Source: Mrakia gelida (Eukaryota; Basidiomycota; Tremellomycetes; Cystofilobasidiales; Mrakiaceae). From it: a stretch of 64,000 bases of DNA. This document shows, piece by piece, positions 23,936-35,500 of the stretch. The stretch's first letter is position 1. Every line of letters starts with the position of its first letter. Under the pieces are notes generated by a model that did not search any database, was not told the DNA's origin, and saw only the letters and a list, made by a program, of their open reading frames with translations. A program made the position numbers and the translations under genes. The DNA lies in assembly GCA_024345305.1 (NCBI GenBank), contig BRON01000004.1:1178001-1242000 (forward strand). Direction: 5' to 3'.

Positions 23936-25071
23936 CTACCGAACCTTCCTATCCTCCACTGAGCCTACCACTGGCACCCTAATAAACGCTCCCCAAGCTT
24001 TCCACACCACCCACGCAGCTGTCAACCAAATGGCGGCTGTCGTACCGGCTTCGACGAAAGGGAGATGCGAGGCGCGTCCGACGGGGAGGGTGAGGATGGA
24101 GACTGGATTCGGCGAAGATGGAAGGGTGACGGGTTGGAAAGGATGGAAGGTGCTATAGTTTGGGAAGAGGGTCGAGAGGGAAGGAGGGAAGGGTGGTGGA
24201 AGGTTCGGTAACGCGTCTGAACGAGAAGAAGACCAAGAGGGGACGAAAGAAGTCAGATCAGGCACCTTAGCGCTACGAAGAACCAGACCGAAAAGCAAGA
24301 GAGCTCACCTTGAGCAGTGTTATCCCCTTCTGCTTCACCGCAAACCCATCCAACCCACGGCCATTCGATCTCAACCTCCCTGCTCGCGTCGTCGCCCTTC
24401 CTCTCCGCCTCCTCCTCCTTCGACAAGACCTCCAAATACCGCCCATGCACGGGGATCTCAACCGTCTCAACCACCGCTCCGTTTCCAAACTCTAGAACCA
24501 GGCCAGTCCCCTCCTTTCCAACCCTTCCAACAGGAAGTTCCAGCTCCGTCTCCCCGAAGAACCTCCACGTCGCCTCCTCGGTTTTGGGTGACGACAGAGC
24601 TCCGTCCTCGTGAAGTTGAGCGACTTGGTAGGGGTCGAGGATGATGGATGATGGTAGATGGTAGATGAAGGTGAGGGTACAGGAGGGAGGAGGGGAAGGA
24701 AGGTCGAAGAGGGAGGTGAGGAGAGAGGAGTGGAATGACCTCGAAGGTGAGAGGGAGCTGTTGAAGGTGGCGGTTGAGGGTTTGGAGATTGACGACGTGA
24801 GGCTTCGGAAGAGGGAGATGGGGTAGGTGGCCTTGAGAGTGCGAAGCTCATCCCGAGAGAGGCCTTCTCCTCCTGGAGAGCGAGGAAGAGCAGCGACGAT
24901 GGGAGATGAACCTAAACCTCCTCTCCCTCCACAACCGCCCGCCTCTTCTTGTCGTAGCAGAGCGAGCTGAGCTCTAGTGAGACCTTCGCCATCTGGGGAT
25001 TTGGGCAGGTTTTTGACGATGGGCGAGTCGCCTAGGCCGCCTAGGAGGGAGGCGTCTCGAGGAGAGGGCAT
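23936..25071 (-). CDS. PBN1: PIG-X/Pbn1, subunit of GPI mannosyltransferase I
   Basis: PIG-X/Pbn1 is an ER membrane protein that stabilises the catalytic mannosyltransferase adding the first mannose of the GPI anchor. The lumenal core shows FIYHLPSSIILDPYQVAQL, matching the family pattern (I/L)PxGhhhDPYxLxxL. It is followed by ETVEIPVHGRYLEV and IEWPWVGWVC, and the last exon has VSILTLPVGRASHLPFVEAG, then a C-terminal membrane helix (TAAIWLTAAWVVWKAW). One intron of about 80 nt lies before DALPNLPPP. The N-terminal 100 residues are extra and contain a duplicated motif, SPIVKNLPKSPDGEGLTR and SPIVAALPRSPGGEGLSR. The open frame extends upstream without a Met, so a further 5' exon is possible. 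Confidence 0.8.
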
Positions 25072-25777
25072 GGGAGGGAGGGAGAAAGCTCGGGGAGGAG
25101 AGGGAGGGAAAGAGGTTGGAGGGAGGACTCTAGTGAGGCTGAGAGGGATGGTTCGAGGCGGAGGGGTGCAGAGACTAGTCCGAAGGTGTTGGTGAGGCTG
25201 TTGAGAACGAGGGTGAGGGGGAGCAAAGGAGATGGCCGTTCGAGGAAGAAAGACGGCGAAGGTGAGCTCGCTTCGGGCAGGCGCGCGGATGAATTTGGTT
25301 GCCCTTCAAAGCTCTGCTCGGTTCCTTTTTGCTGCATGTTTTTGCCATCTCGAACACCTGTCGGATCATCTCCAGGCTCCTGTTGGTATCAGGAACGCTT
25401 TTTTAACCAAAAAACTGAAAGCACGAGCCTTCCAACCTCGTCCCGCTGGCATGTTGAGCTTTGAGCTTCGCGCTTTAGAACCTTCAACCACCAGCAGCTC
25501 CCGCCACAACCTTTGTGAGTACAAGCTCTTCGACAGCACTCTCGCATCTGAGCGTACCCGTACTCTCATGCTTCAGCCAGTAGACAAAGCGAAGGAGGGG
25601 AAGAGAAGCAGCTCTTCCCCAACGAGTTCTGGTCGTCCGGGCTCAGCCCGCTCCCTTCCCCTTCCAACCTGTGAAACTCACTCTCCCTTCCTTCTTCCTC
25701 TTCGCAGGCCCTTCAGCTCATCGCCAGCTCCTCCCTACCTCCTGTTCGTCTCCTCCTAAGGAGTCAACGAAGAAGAT
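25072..25777. promoter_or_regulatory. Divergent intergenic region between PBN1 and the desaturase gene
   Basis: About 700 bp separate the two start codons. It contains purine-rich sequence near PBN1, an AT-rich patch near 25410 (TTTTTTAACCAAAAAACTG) and pyrimidine runs near 25620-25760. I cannot point to a defined control site. Confidence 0.4.
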
Positions 25778-27971
25778 ATGCTTGGAGAATCGCCAGCGAG
25801 CTCAAGTCGAGCCGTAACCGTGTCCGAGCTCCGTTCGAACAACCTCGAGTCTACTGCCTGGGTAGCAGTTAGAGGGAAGGTCTACGATCTAACGAACTTC
25901 CTCGACAGGTAAGTACTCGTTCCTCCATTGTTTTGTATCGAGGCAACTAGAAAACGAAGCCGCCAATCGCGGACCGTTCGAGTCTCGATGAGCTGACAGG
26001 CCGCTTCCCTCCCTCGCGTTCCATCGGGTTCAGACATCCTGGAGGAAAAGACATCCTGCTCGCAGCAGCTGGGAAGGACGTTACTCCTCTGTTCGAGACA
26101 TCGCATGGTCCGAAGGAACGAAGGACTCTCGAGAAATTCCTGGTCGGAAGCCTCGTCGGAAAGGATCTTCCTGGGAACCCACCTCCCGACGAGTTCTCGG
26201 TCGTCTTGAAGGCCGTGAGTCTCCAGCTCCATCTCCTTCAGCCTTCTTCCTTGCCTGGAAGTGAAAAAGCATCGCGTCGCAACGTAGAAAAGGGGTCGAT
26301 CTCGTTGCGACGCGTCTCTTCCTCTTGGCTCTTCCCATCTCGATCTCGTACTGACGCGACCTTCTTGCTGCTGTTCTGTCCACTCAGCGAGTCGCTGCAC
26401 ACTTCAAGCTCAACTCCATTGACCCGAAACACTCTCCCTTCTCCGTCCTTCGCTACCTCGTCACGCTCCTCATCCTCGTCTCCCTCTACTCGATCCAGTG
26501 GAGCTCGGTCGGGCTCTCCTCCCCTGTGGTCTTCTACCTCTCGGCCTTCTGCTTCGGTCTCGTTCAGATGCAGTGGGCAGCGACCGCTGTTCACGATGGG
26601 AGTCACGGAGCCGTCGGACGCTCGCCGTTCTGGTGGACGATTCTCGCCGCTTCCCACGATTGGGTGAACGGAGCTTCCTCCGCCCTCTGGAGCTACCAGC
26701 ATGTACTCTCGCACCATCAGTACACCAACATCGAGGGAGCCGACGTCGATATCGAGACGAAGGAGATCGATTTCCGGCGGATCAAGGTGAGTTTTGCTGC
26801 TGCCCGGACGCGTCTTCTTCCCACTTCGTTCCTGACGGCTCTTCCCGTCTCTCGTCTCTTTCCAGTCCTCACAGAAGTGGATTTGGATCTACAAGTTTCA
26901 GCCTCTCTACGCTCCCGTGCTCTACATCCTTTTAGGGATGACGTTCGTCCATCTATATTCCCGCTCTCTCTTCGTCCAGCTCTGACCCTCGTCCTTTGCT
27001 TCGCACAGGGTTCGAATCGCCGACATCGATGACGCCTTCATCAGCAAGTCAAGAGGAGCTCTCAAGGTCAACCCGTTCACCGCCAAGCAGCAGTTCATCT
27101 TCTGGGGCGGCAAGGTGAGAGAGTTTTCCTTCGTTCTTCTGGCGAACGAGCGAGACGACGAGCAGAGCTGACGCGCGACGTCCTCCTTCCTCCTAGATCT
27201 TCTTCTTCGTCCATCGACTCGTCATCCCACTCGCCTTCTCCAGAGCCTCTACCACCGCTGTGATCGCCTCCTTCCTCCTATCCGACTTCGTCTTCTCCTT
27301 CGCATCCGCGATAATTTTCCAGGTTCGTTCTTCGTCCTCCCTCTTCGCGTGGAAGCCGCCGTGCACTAACGCTCTCCTCCCATCCCAGGCTTCTCACGTC
27401 ACCTCCGATGTCGCCTGGCCGCTACCGAACCCTGAGACCGGCGACATGAACGAGGACTGGTGCAGGTCGCAGGTTGAGACGGGTCAGGACTGTGAGCTTT
27501 TCTCCTTTCTCGTCCTTCTTCCCGTCCCTTCTCATGGCTGACTCTCGCCCCCCTTTTTCTCACCAGATGGCCATGGAGATCCCTGGATCACCTTCTTCGC
27601 TGGAGCTGTGAGTCGCTCAATCTCTCTCATTCGCTCGCCTCGTCGCGTCGACCCTCATTTCTGACGCGTCCTCCTCGTTTCTCGCGCCTTCCCTCAGCTC
27701 AACTACCAAGTAGTTCACCACCTCTTTCCCTCGATAGCTCAGCCCTACTATGCTGCCGTTGCTCCTATCGTCGTGGCTACAGCCCTGGAATACAACATTC
27801 CATATGTCATCGTAAGAGTCTTCTCTGTCGACTCTTCTCGATCCGATCCTCCGTCGCTGACCTCGCACTTTCCCCTTCGCTTCGTTTTCGTAGAAGGATA
27901 CCTTAGTCGAGGCCATCGGAGGTCACTTCGCTCTACTCCAGCTTCTCGCTACGCCTCCTCATGCTCACTAG
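25778..27971 (+). CDS. Cytochrome b5-fused front-end fatty-acyl or sphingolipid desaturase
   Basis: This is an ER membrane di-iron enzyme that inserts a double bond between an existing one and the carboxyl end of an acyl chain. The N-terminal cytochrome b5 domain (about residues 10-85) has heme ligands in FLDRHPGGKDIL and FETSHGPKE. The desaturase domain has all three histidine boxes: HDGSH, HVLSHHQYTN and QVVHHLFPS, where Gln replaces the first His as in front-end desaturases. Hydrophobic membrane blocks lie between (YLVTLLILVSLYSI; FFFVHRLVIPLAF). Eight or so introns interrupt it. WSYQHVLSHHQYTNIEGAD resembles delta-5/delta-6 polyunsaturated-fatty-acid desaturases, but delta-8 sphingolipid desaturases share the layout, so regiospecificity is open. 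Confidence 0.9.
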
Positions 27972-28341
27972 ACTACTACTGTAGACGCCTCGAACTCGCC
28001 GTTTCGCTTTGTTTCCCTCGTTTCTCTCCTCCTTCGTTTCTTTATCGTTTTGGGTTTCTTGGTCGGTTGTGCATTCTTATGGGCTAGATTCATCTATCAT
28101 CTTGGGTATCTATCAGACATCTCTCTTCTTCGTCTGCTTTGACTCGCTCGAGCGAGAAAACGAAGAACTGAGACGCGTCGAAACGGCCACTCGCCGTCTC
28201 TCCTTCACGAACCCATGCCAGAGACAGTCAGCGACAGCACCTCGACAGGACGACGCATTATCCTGAGCTGCAACTACAAAGAAATATCGAGCATCCTCAT
28301 CGTTATCGTCCCAATCAATCGTCCGAGTCGAACTCCTCCCA
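27972..28341. other. Convergent 3' region
   Basis: This holds the 3' UTRs of the desaturase gene (+) and the F-box-like gene (-). The first 150 bases downstream of the desaturase stop are T-rich. I see no further gene. Confidence 0.5.
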
Positions 28342-30992
28342 TCAGAGTCCGTCGTCGCCCAATAAGTTATCTCCTCCCTCCTCCTCCTCCTGCGCCACCA
28401 ACTCGTTCAACTCATCCAAAACCAAGCATCCCTCGAGAACAACCTTTCCGTCCTCGCCTCGACTGATGCCCCAGAACATGCTGTAGAGCTCGTCAAACTC
28501 CCACTTGATGGATCTCAACGTCGGAGCCAACTTCGCGAGCCCTTCGACGATGGCGTGGAAGTGCTGGCCGTTCTCGGTTGGGTGATCCATGAACTCCTCG
28601 GATCCAGCGTCGGAGTCCTCCTGGGGGAGGTAGAAGTAGTCCACTGAAGGAGGGAAGAGAAGGGACGAGCGTCAGCTTGAGCTCGAACGAAGGCCTTGTT
28701 CGGCGCGTCAAAATTCAAACTCACGGATCGATTCGACCAGATCCGTTGCGCTGACTTCGCCAAGCTCGATGATGTCGTAGGAGGCGTCGGGAGCAGGAGA
28801 GGGAGGATGAGTGAGGTCGGGGTCCATGTCGAAGTTGAAGTCCTCGAGATGTTTAAGGGTCGAGAGCAAGTGAAGGACGTCTGCCTGTTTCGAGCAAGCC
28901 AAGATCAGGCGAGAGAAGAGGAAGCGTCAGTAAAGGTTCCGGTGTTTGTCCCGACGTATATATCATCCGATGTATATATCACTCACGAAGGTGCATCTCC
29001 AGTCTCGGGAGTTGAGAGAAAGAGAGGTGAGAAGGGTGAAGGAGGAGAAGAGTGCGAGTCGCGTCGGGTCGAGGAAGGTCGCCGTTTCGGGACCCGCCAC
29101 GTCCAGCTCGAGCAATCTGGGACTCCCTCGGAGACTCTCGAGGATGCTCATGAACGATTGGGAGGTGGAATCCGATCCGTCTGGGGAAGGGACGCATCCG
29201 AACGTGAAGGAGAGGAGGTTCGGGAGATGGAACGTGATGGGTTTGATATCGCTGACGGAGAGGGGTTCGTGGACCAAGGCGACGTGCTCGAGGAGAGGAG
29301 AGGAGCGAAGGAGTTGCGACATGGAAGGGCTGCTGAGGTCGACGATGGGGAGAATCAACGCTGTAAGCGAGGCGAATCCGAGGATGGGAAGCTCCGCGCT
29401 CTCGGTGGAAGACGGGACGGTCTTTGACTCGTCGAAGAGCATGGTTTGGATAGGGATGTCCGAAGAGAAGAAGGAGAAGTTGTAGAAGGGGCTGATGGAC
29501 TGCAGAAACGAAGAGGACGAGGGTAAGCGAGAGACGCGACGCTGGCTCAGAAGCTGCTTACGAGATCGAGAGACTCCAGTGTCGACGCAGAGCGAGCCAA
29601 AAAGGTCGAGACGTGTTGGAGCAGGTTGCCTACATTGATCGCAGGGGAGAGAAGAGGTCAACGAGGTCTGCGACGGCGAGGACAAGATTGTGGCACGAAC
29701 GCTCGATCTCCTCCCAGCTCGTTCGCTGCGAACGAAGTAAGAAACGATGTCAGTAACTAGTCTTAGAAACCGATAGAGTAGATTCTAGCTCACAGGATGT
29801 TTGCTCAGCCAAGGAGGGGGAACCGCTTCTTCGTCCTCGAGAACGATAGTGTCGACCTCGGACGCGTATCCTTGCATTAAGGTGATTCGTTTTAAGCGAG
29901 AGAGGGGACCTCCTTGCTCACTGGAATGAGTATTCACTAATTTGAAACGGTAGAGGGGAGATATCGGTTAGCTTGGGGGTGATTCCTCGACCGAAGGGGC
30001 AGAAGCGACGGACAACTCACCGAGTTCTTCGATGCTCTCGAGAGCAGCTCCGTTGAGATGGATAGTTTCCAACTGACCTCGTCTCTGAAGCGAGCAGAGA
30101 GATTGGATGATGTGGGTGTGAAGACCGTGAGTTCCGTCGTAGGAGAAGACCTGAGGGTCGAGCAGAACACGAAGTTGTCAGCGTTCGTCAACGCGCGAGA
30201 AAGGCGAGTCGCAGCACGTACGACAAGGTTAGGGATCTGAGTGATGAACGACGCGTAGAGATCATACTCGTGGAGCTGGAAAAGTTGATGGCAGCTGTTA
30301 GCGCGAATGAAGGTCGAGGAGGAAAGAGGGGGAAAGACGAGACGAACAGGGCAACAGGATTCGAGGACGAGGCTTCGAACGGATTGGAGAGCGTCGTCCT
30401 TCACGAAACAAAAAGTTGTCCACGTCAGCGATCGAAGAGGCAAGCCTGTAATTCGAAAGAAGGGAAAGGAAGGAACAGGAAGGCGAGGAGGGGAGGGGAC
30501 GGAAAGGACCAGACGTACATCCGTTGTTAGCCATCGAACAAAGTCCACCGACACCTGTCTCCCTCCGAGGATAACGAGGCGATATCTATCACTCCTAGCG
30601 AGTTTGAGAGATAAAGTCATCACCGGTCAGCGAAAGGAAGAAGAGGGTCGTCGAGATTCGTTGGGGAGATGGAAGAAAGGGACGGACTTGAAAGCCTGGT
30701 AGAACGCTCTCGACGTCGAGGAGAGACTGATCATGTCGGGCGAAAAGGCAGAGATCTCATTGTAGGCTTGAGAATCCTTGACTCCGGGTTCGACCAGAAA
30801 GCTAGAGATGTGTCGAATGATCTGGCAGTTGGAAGGAAGGGGAGCGAGCGAGCTCAGCAGCGGAGCTGAACGGACGACAGCCTGGCTCCAAGGAAGAAAC
30901 AAGCGACTCACCTCCAGAGGCACACCTGTGAAGCTCGGATGAACGGGAAGAGCTCCTGAGAGGTGAGAGAGAGAGGTGGTAGGGGGTTGCAT
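28342..30992 (-). CDS. F-box / leucine-rich-repeat-like protein
   Basis: The start is MQPPTTSLSHLSGALPVHPS. The next part, VPLEIIRHISSFLVEP followed by MISLSSTSRAFYQAFK, fits the F-box pattern of a short Pro-Leu helix, then helices ending in a conserved Ser/Cys-Lys segment. The rest consists of Leu-rich strands and helices such as VRSLVLESCCPVRLVF, FASLTALILPIVDLSSPSMS, LLEHVALVHEPLSVSDIKPI and LLELDVAGPETATFL, typical of fungal F-box/LRR proteins that select substrates for SCF ubiquitin ligases. It ends with an acidic tail (VAQEEEEGGDNLLGDDGL). The gene has many introns and some internal junctions are uncertain. The fold assignment rests on pattern only and the target is unknown. Confidence 0.55.
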
Positions 30993-31130
30993 AGTCGGTT
31001 TGAAGGTTTGTAGAGCGAAGGAAGGGAGGAGGAGATGATGATGGCCGTACGAGGTCAACTCGATTCGAGCTGACCCTTCCTTTCTTGAACGCAACCCTCC
31101 ACCCTTGCCCCTCTCCCTTTTTCACCCAAA
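30993..31130. promoter_or_regulatory. Short divergent promoter region
   Basis: Only 138 bp separate the F-box-like start (-) from the IMP2-type start (+). The plus-strand side is C- and T-rich just before the IMP2 start. No specific motif was identified. Confidence 0.45.
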
Positions 31131-32231
31131 ATGGCTTCTCAGATGGTTCCTCTTCGTACGATCAAGCCTCCGACGACGAGGGAATGGCTGTGAGTCTCTC
31201 GTGCGATCTCTTGAAGGGAGGGAAGAGGGAGGGGCGAAGGGAGGATCGAAGCTGACCTCGACTTTCTCCTTCCCCCGTTCCCAGGAAACTGCTCATGTGG
31301 ATCCCCGTCGCAATTTTCGTGACCGATAACGTAGTAGGAGTAGTCTCAGTAGAAGGAGCTAGCATGTGTGTCAGTCCTCGATCTTCTTGGGATCGTCGTA
31401 GGGACCTTTTGGCAAGGAACGTCGTCGAGCTGACCTAGTTTCTTCCTCCTCCTTCCCCTTCTTCAGCCCACCCTCAACCCAGACTGGCCGAAGCACACAA
31501 CGAGGGACTGGATTCTCTTAGACAAGTGGCACGTAGCATGGAGGAAACCCTGGCATCGAGGAGATATCGTCACTCTCTGGTGAGCTCGCTTTGTTCGTCG
31601 TTCTCCCCTTCCGTTGAGCTCGAGCTCACGTCCTCCTCCTTCCCTTCCTCTTCTAGGTCGCCAACGAGCAACTCCAAACGCTTAACAGTCAAGCGAATCG
31701 TCGGAATCGAAGGAGACACCATCGAGACTCTCCATCCTTACCCTCGCAAATTCGTCACTCTCGAACGAGGTCAGGTCTGGGTGGAAGGAGACAACCCAGC
31801 AATGTCGAAGGACTCGAACAGCTATGGTCCCGTTCGTCCTTCTTCTCCCTTCTCCCTCCTCCCCCTCCTCTCCATCTCACCTCTCCTGACCTCTCCTCTT
31901 TCACTCTCGCGTGCTCTGTCAGGTCCCAGTAGGCCTCATCCACTCCCGAGCCGCCCGAGTCTGGTACCCCTACAACAAAACTCTCGCTCCTCCCCAAGCT
32001 CAACGCGTCCTCCCCACTTCGTCCGATCCCAACCCTACCCAACCCCCTCCTCCAGCACCCACCTGGGCTCAGGCAGCGAGGGTGTTCGTCCCTGGAGCTC
32101 ACTCGCCGAAGAAGGGACGGATGCCTGGGAGTGGAGGGGTGGGGTGGGGAGGTCCTGATGGGATGGGAGAGGGAGAGACGCCGGAACATGAGGCGGAACG
32201 GGAGAGGAAGAAGGGGAGGAAGTTGGTGTGA
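31131..32231 (+). CDS. IMP2: Mitochondrial inner membrane peptidase subunit 2 (S26 family)
   Basis: This membrane-bound serine protease removes sorting signals from proteins sent to the intermembrane space. After MASQMVPLRTIKPPTTREWL comes one membrane helix (LLMWIPVAIFVTDNVVGVVS). Next are the catalytic-Ser motif VEGASMSPTLNPDW, the stretch WHRGDIVTLWSPTS, the catalytic-Lys motif LTVKRIVGIEGDTI and the closing box VEGDNPAMSKDSNSYGPVP. These match subunit 2 better than subunit 1. The catalytic Ser-Lys dyad is intact. After RAARVWYP the protein carries about 85 extra residues, Pro-rich then Gly- and Lys-rich (ending ERERKKGRKLV), beyond the length of the yeast enzyme. The gene has about five introns. 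Confidence 0.88.
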
Positions 32232-32503
32232 TGAACGGTGGAGGATGAATACTGAAACCTCTCTTTCTGGAGGACGGGAGGTGGTGGGGGAGGAGGGTCA
32301 TGAAAGAGGAGTAAAGAGGAAAGAGAACTACAACACGACGCGAGAGAGCGAGAGAGATCCGAAACGAAAACACGACGACAACGAGATCGAAACCAAGCAA
32401 AGAGAGAGAGATTGGAGAGAAACGAGAGATGCAGGTCGAAGAACAAATTTTGCGTGGTTCGAGAGGATCAGCGCTGGGCCATCTTCGAAAGGAGCTCCCT
32501 GTT
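32232..32503. other. Convergent 3' region
   Basis: 272 bp between the IMP2-type stop (+) and the SPO22/ZIP4-like stop (-). It is purine-rich on the plus strand. No feature was identified. Confidence 0.5.
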
Positions 32504-35500
32504 TCAAGAGGCGAAGCATGCAAGGCGAGGGAGGGAAAGAGCAGAAGAGCTCGAGATCAGTTCGTCGTCCTCGCCCTTGTCGTTCGCGAAAGGGAAGTCG
32601 TCCGATCCTCCGCTTACGAGTAGCGAGTCCTCATCTTCAGGGCGAGACAGAAGAAGGAGTCAGTATCGAGAGCAAGAAGAGGAAGCGAAGAGGAAACGGA
32701 GGAATCGAGAAAGGCTTGCCCGTTGACCACTGTTCGAAGTCGAAGCCGTGAACGGAAGGAGGGAAAGAGAGCACTCGATCCACTGCTTGGCTCGAATGAG
32801 GTTCGAGGTGCTGCAGTCCTGTTGAGACGAGAAGCGAAAGCGAAAGGGAAAGGGAAGACGCGTCAACGATCGTCTTTAAAAGATCCTCGCGAAGAACAAG
32901 GGAGGAGAGCTCACTTCGTTTCCCTTGTTCCAGCTCATCGAGAGAAGCCAGTCAATCTCCTCTTGAGGGTACTGTTGAAGGAGGAGATACAGAAGAAGCG
33001 GTCAGCGGGGCTTGTCGACGAAGAAGAGCTCGAGGTCGAAGGACGAACGGGCTGAGGAGTTCCGGCTTGAGCTTTGACGAGTTCGGCGGCTTGAGAGACG
33101 TAGCCTGCAGACGGAAGCAGAACAAGAGTCAGTAGGGACAACAAACGAAGAATTCCGAGGTGAAAGGATGCTCACCGAGAGCCTTCTCGATGTTCGCAAC
33201 TCCTCCTCGACTGAACAGGATCGCGACGACGGTCCGAAGCCAGCGAGAGAACTTGTCGACCGATCGAAGGAAGTCGAAAGCGAGACTGCTTCGGAGGAGA
33301 CTCTGCAGCAGCCAAGGGAGAAGAAGGGAGGTCAGCTTGGATCGACGAGGAGGGGTGAGGTCGACGGGCGCAGAAGAGAGGACGAACCTCGAGAACGGTG
33401 ACGATCACATCCGTTGGGCAGTCGACGTTGGTCCAGATGACGTTCGAGAGCGACTCGAACAGACTCGTTGAAGCTTCGTTCTCCCTCTGAGCAGCCTCCT
33501 GCAAAGTTAAAAAAGGCCGAGGAGTCAGAAAAGAAGTCAGGAAGACGCGAATCGGAAATGAAGACGCGACGACGAACCTGAATCGTGACCTCGGCTTCCG
33601 TCCACTCTCGAAGAGCACAGAAGGCTTCGACCTGATGATGAGGGAGAGTGAAAGAGGGTGAGAGAGTCAGTATGATACTGCGAGGTGGACTCGGGACGGC
33701 GGGGCGCATCCTCTCTCTGCTCCTCGCTTCCAAGGTTTAGACTCACTTGGAAAACTCTCGCGACTTGACACATCTCCTGCAGCTGCTTGGCTCGTTGTTC
33801 CATGGGTGCCATCTGAGCAGCGTCGAGAAGAGGATGAAGGTAGCCGAGGCAGTCCTTCGCGGCTCGTCGAGAGACGAAGATCATCGCGTTCCTCTGCGAC
33901 GAAACGAGACGAGACGAGAGTTGGCGGCAGCGAGGGCGGCCACTCGATATCGAGGCTCAAAACGTACCTTGAGGTCTCCCTCAGGCATCTGCTTCGCTTC
34001 GAAGGCTGAGAAGGAAAGGGATAGGAAAGGCAAGCGCCTCAGTCTTCGTCTCTCGTCGATCGAGTCGAAGAGGGCGAAGGACGAGCTCACTTCGACTGCA
34101 GAGCGCTGCGAACGATCCCATCGCTCTCTGCCAGGGAAGTTGAGGATCCGATCCAACAGCGACGTCGGCGTAGAGGTTCATGAACTGCAATCGACGAGCG
34201 AACAAGAGTCGGATCGTCAGCGCGATGTTCACCGACCGAAGCGATGAGACAACGAACTCACCGCAACAGCAGCATCGAACAGCCCGTGAACGGCATACTC
34301 GGCCCAGCTCTCCTGAGCACCTCGGATGGCAGCGTTGTAAGCTGGAGAATTGCGCAAACCAACCCAACGAGGTCAGCTCGAACTTCGCTCGAAAGAGGAT
34401 GAGCGAGGGAGACGAAGAACGAAACGAACCCTGTTTGTAGAGCCAACTGAGTTCCTTGTCCGTCGCAGCGTTGTCCTTTCCAGCGATGACCTTCTTTGCG
34501 ATCGAGACAGCAGCTTGGTACTGGGAGTTAAGCGTCTCGATGAGTCCGTTTCGTTCGCTGAAGCACAAACGAGGAGAAGGTCAGAGTGAGGCTCGGGGAA
34601 GAGCGAGAAGGACGAGGACGTGGTCTCACAGGAGGTTTTCTTCCGAGGAAGTATCCTCGATCTTCTTGATGGTGAGACGGATGAGACATCTGAGGTAGCA
34701 GCGAAAGAAGGAAGTCAGGTCGAGTCGAGCCGAGGGACGACGAGCGCGACGATGCGACGAACCGAAGGAGAACGAAGACCGCGATGTCGTCAGTAGCGAA
34801 AGTCCCGTCCTTGATCGCGTTGAGGATGGCTCCGAGGGAAGAGATGATGACGTTCGAGAGACTGGCGTCGTTGGCGAGTTGGCTGAAGGAGGAGGCGAGT
34901 CGTCGAAGATCAGCTTTCGGTTTCGACGAACACGACCTGAAAGAAGAGTGGGCTCACGTCGCGAGGATGAGCTGGCGGCCGTTCATGTCGTCACACTTCG
35001 TCATGGTCGACAGAGCAGCAATGGCTTGATCCTCGAGACCTGGGAAGAGATAACGAGAGGAGAGTGAGCTCGACGGCGGACGCGAGAAAGGGATGCGAAA
35101 CGAAGAGCTCACCTTGCTGAGCGAAGACCATGTATCGAAGGTAGTGGGTCGACGATTCCTTCCAGGGACAGGCCTTGATCCTCTCGGTAGCTCGTTCGTA
35201 GTCTTGAAGTCGAATGTAGCAGAGGGCGATCTTGCGATGGATCCTGGAAGAGTCGAGGAAAGGAGTGGGAAGCAGATATTCGGAGGACGAGGGCGGCTTC
35301 CGTTCTTCATGACTCACTTAGGGAAGTAGTTCTTCATCGCGTCGAGGCAAGGATGAAGTCCGAGATCGTCTGCGTGAAGAGGGAGAAGAGGAAAAAAGAA
35401 CAGTCAGCGACGAGGCGAAAACGAGAAGGAGCCGGGAAGATGCAAACTCACAGCACTTGGCAGCCTCAGCGAATCGAGGCGGAGTCGCAGTGTATGCTCG

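Noticed and set aside
27000..27025. GGTTCGAATC, which matches a tRNA B box.
   Set aside because: It lies across an intron acceptor and the start of a desaturase exon, with no tRNA cloverleaf around it.
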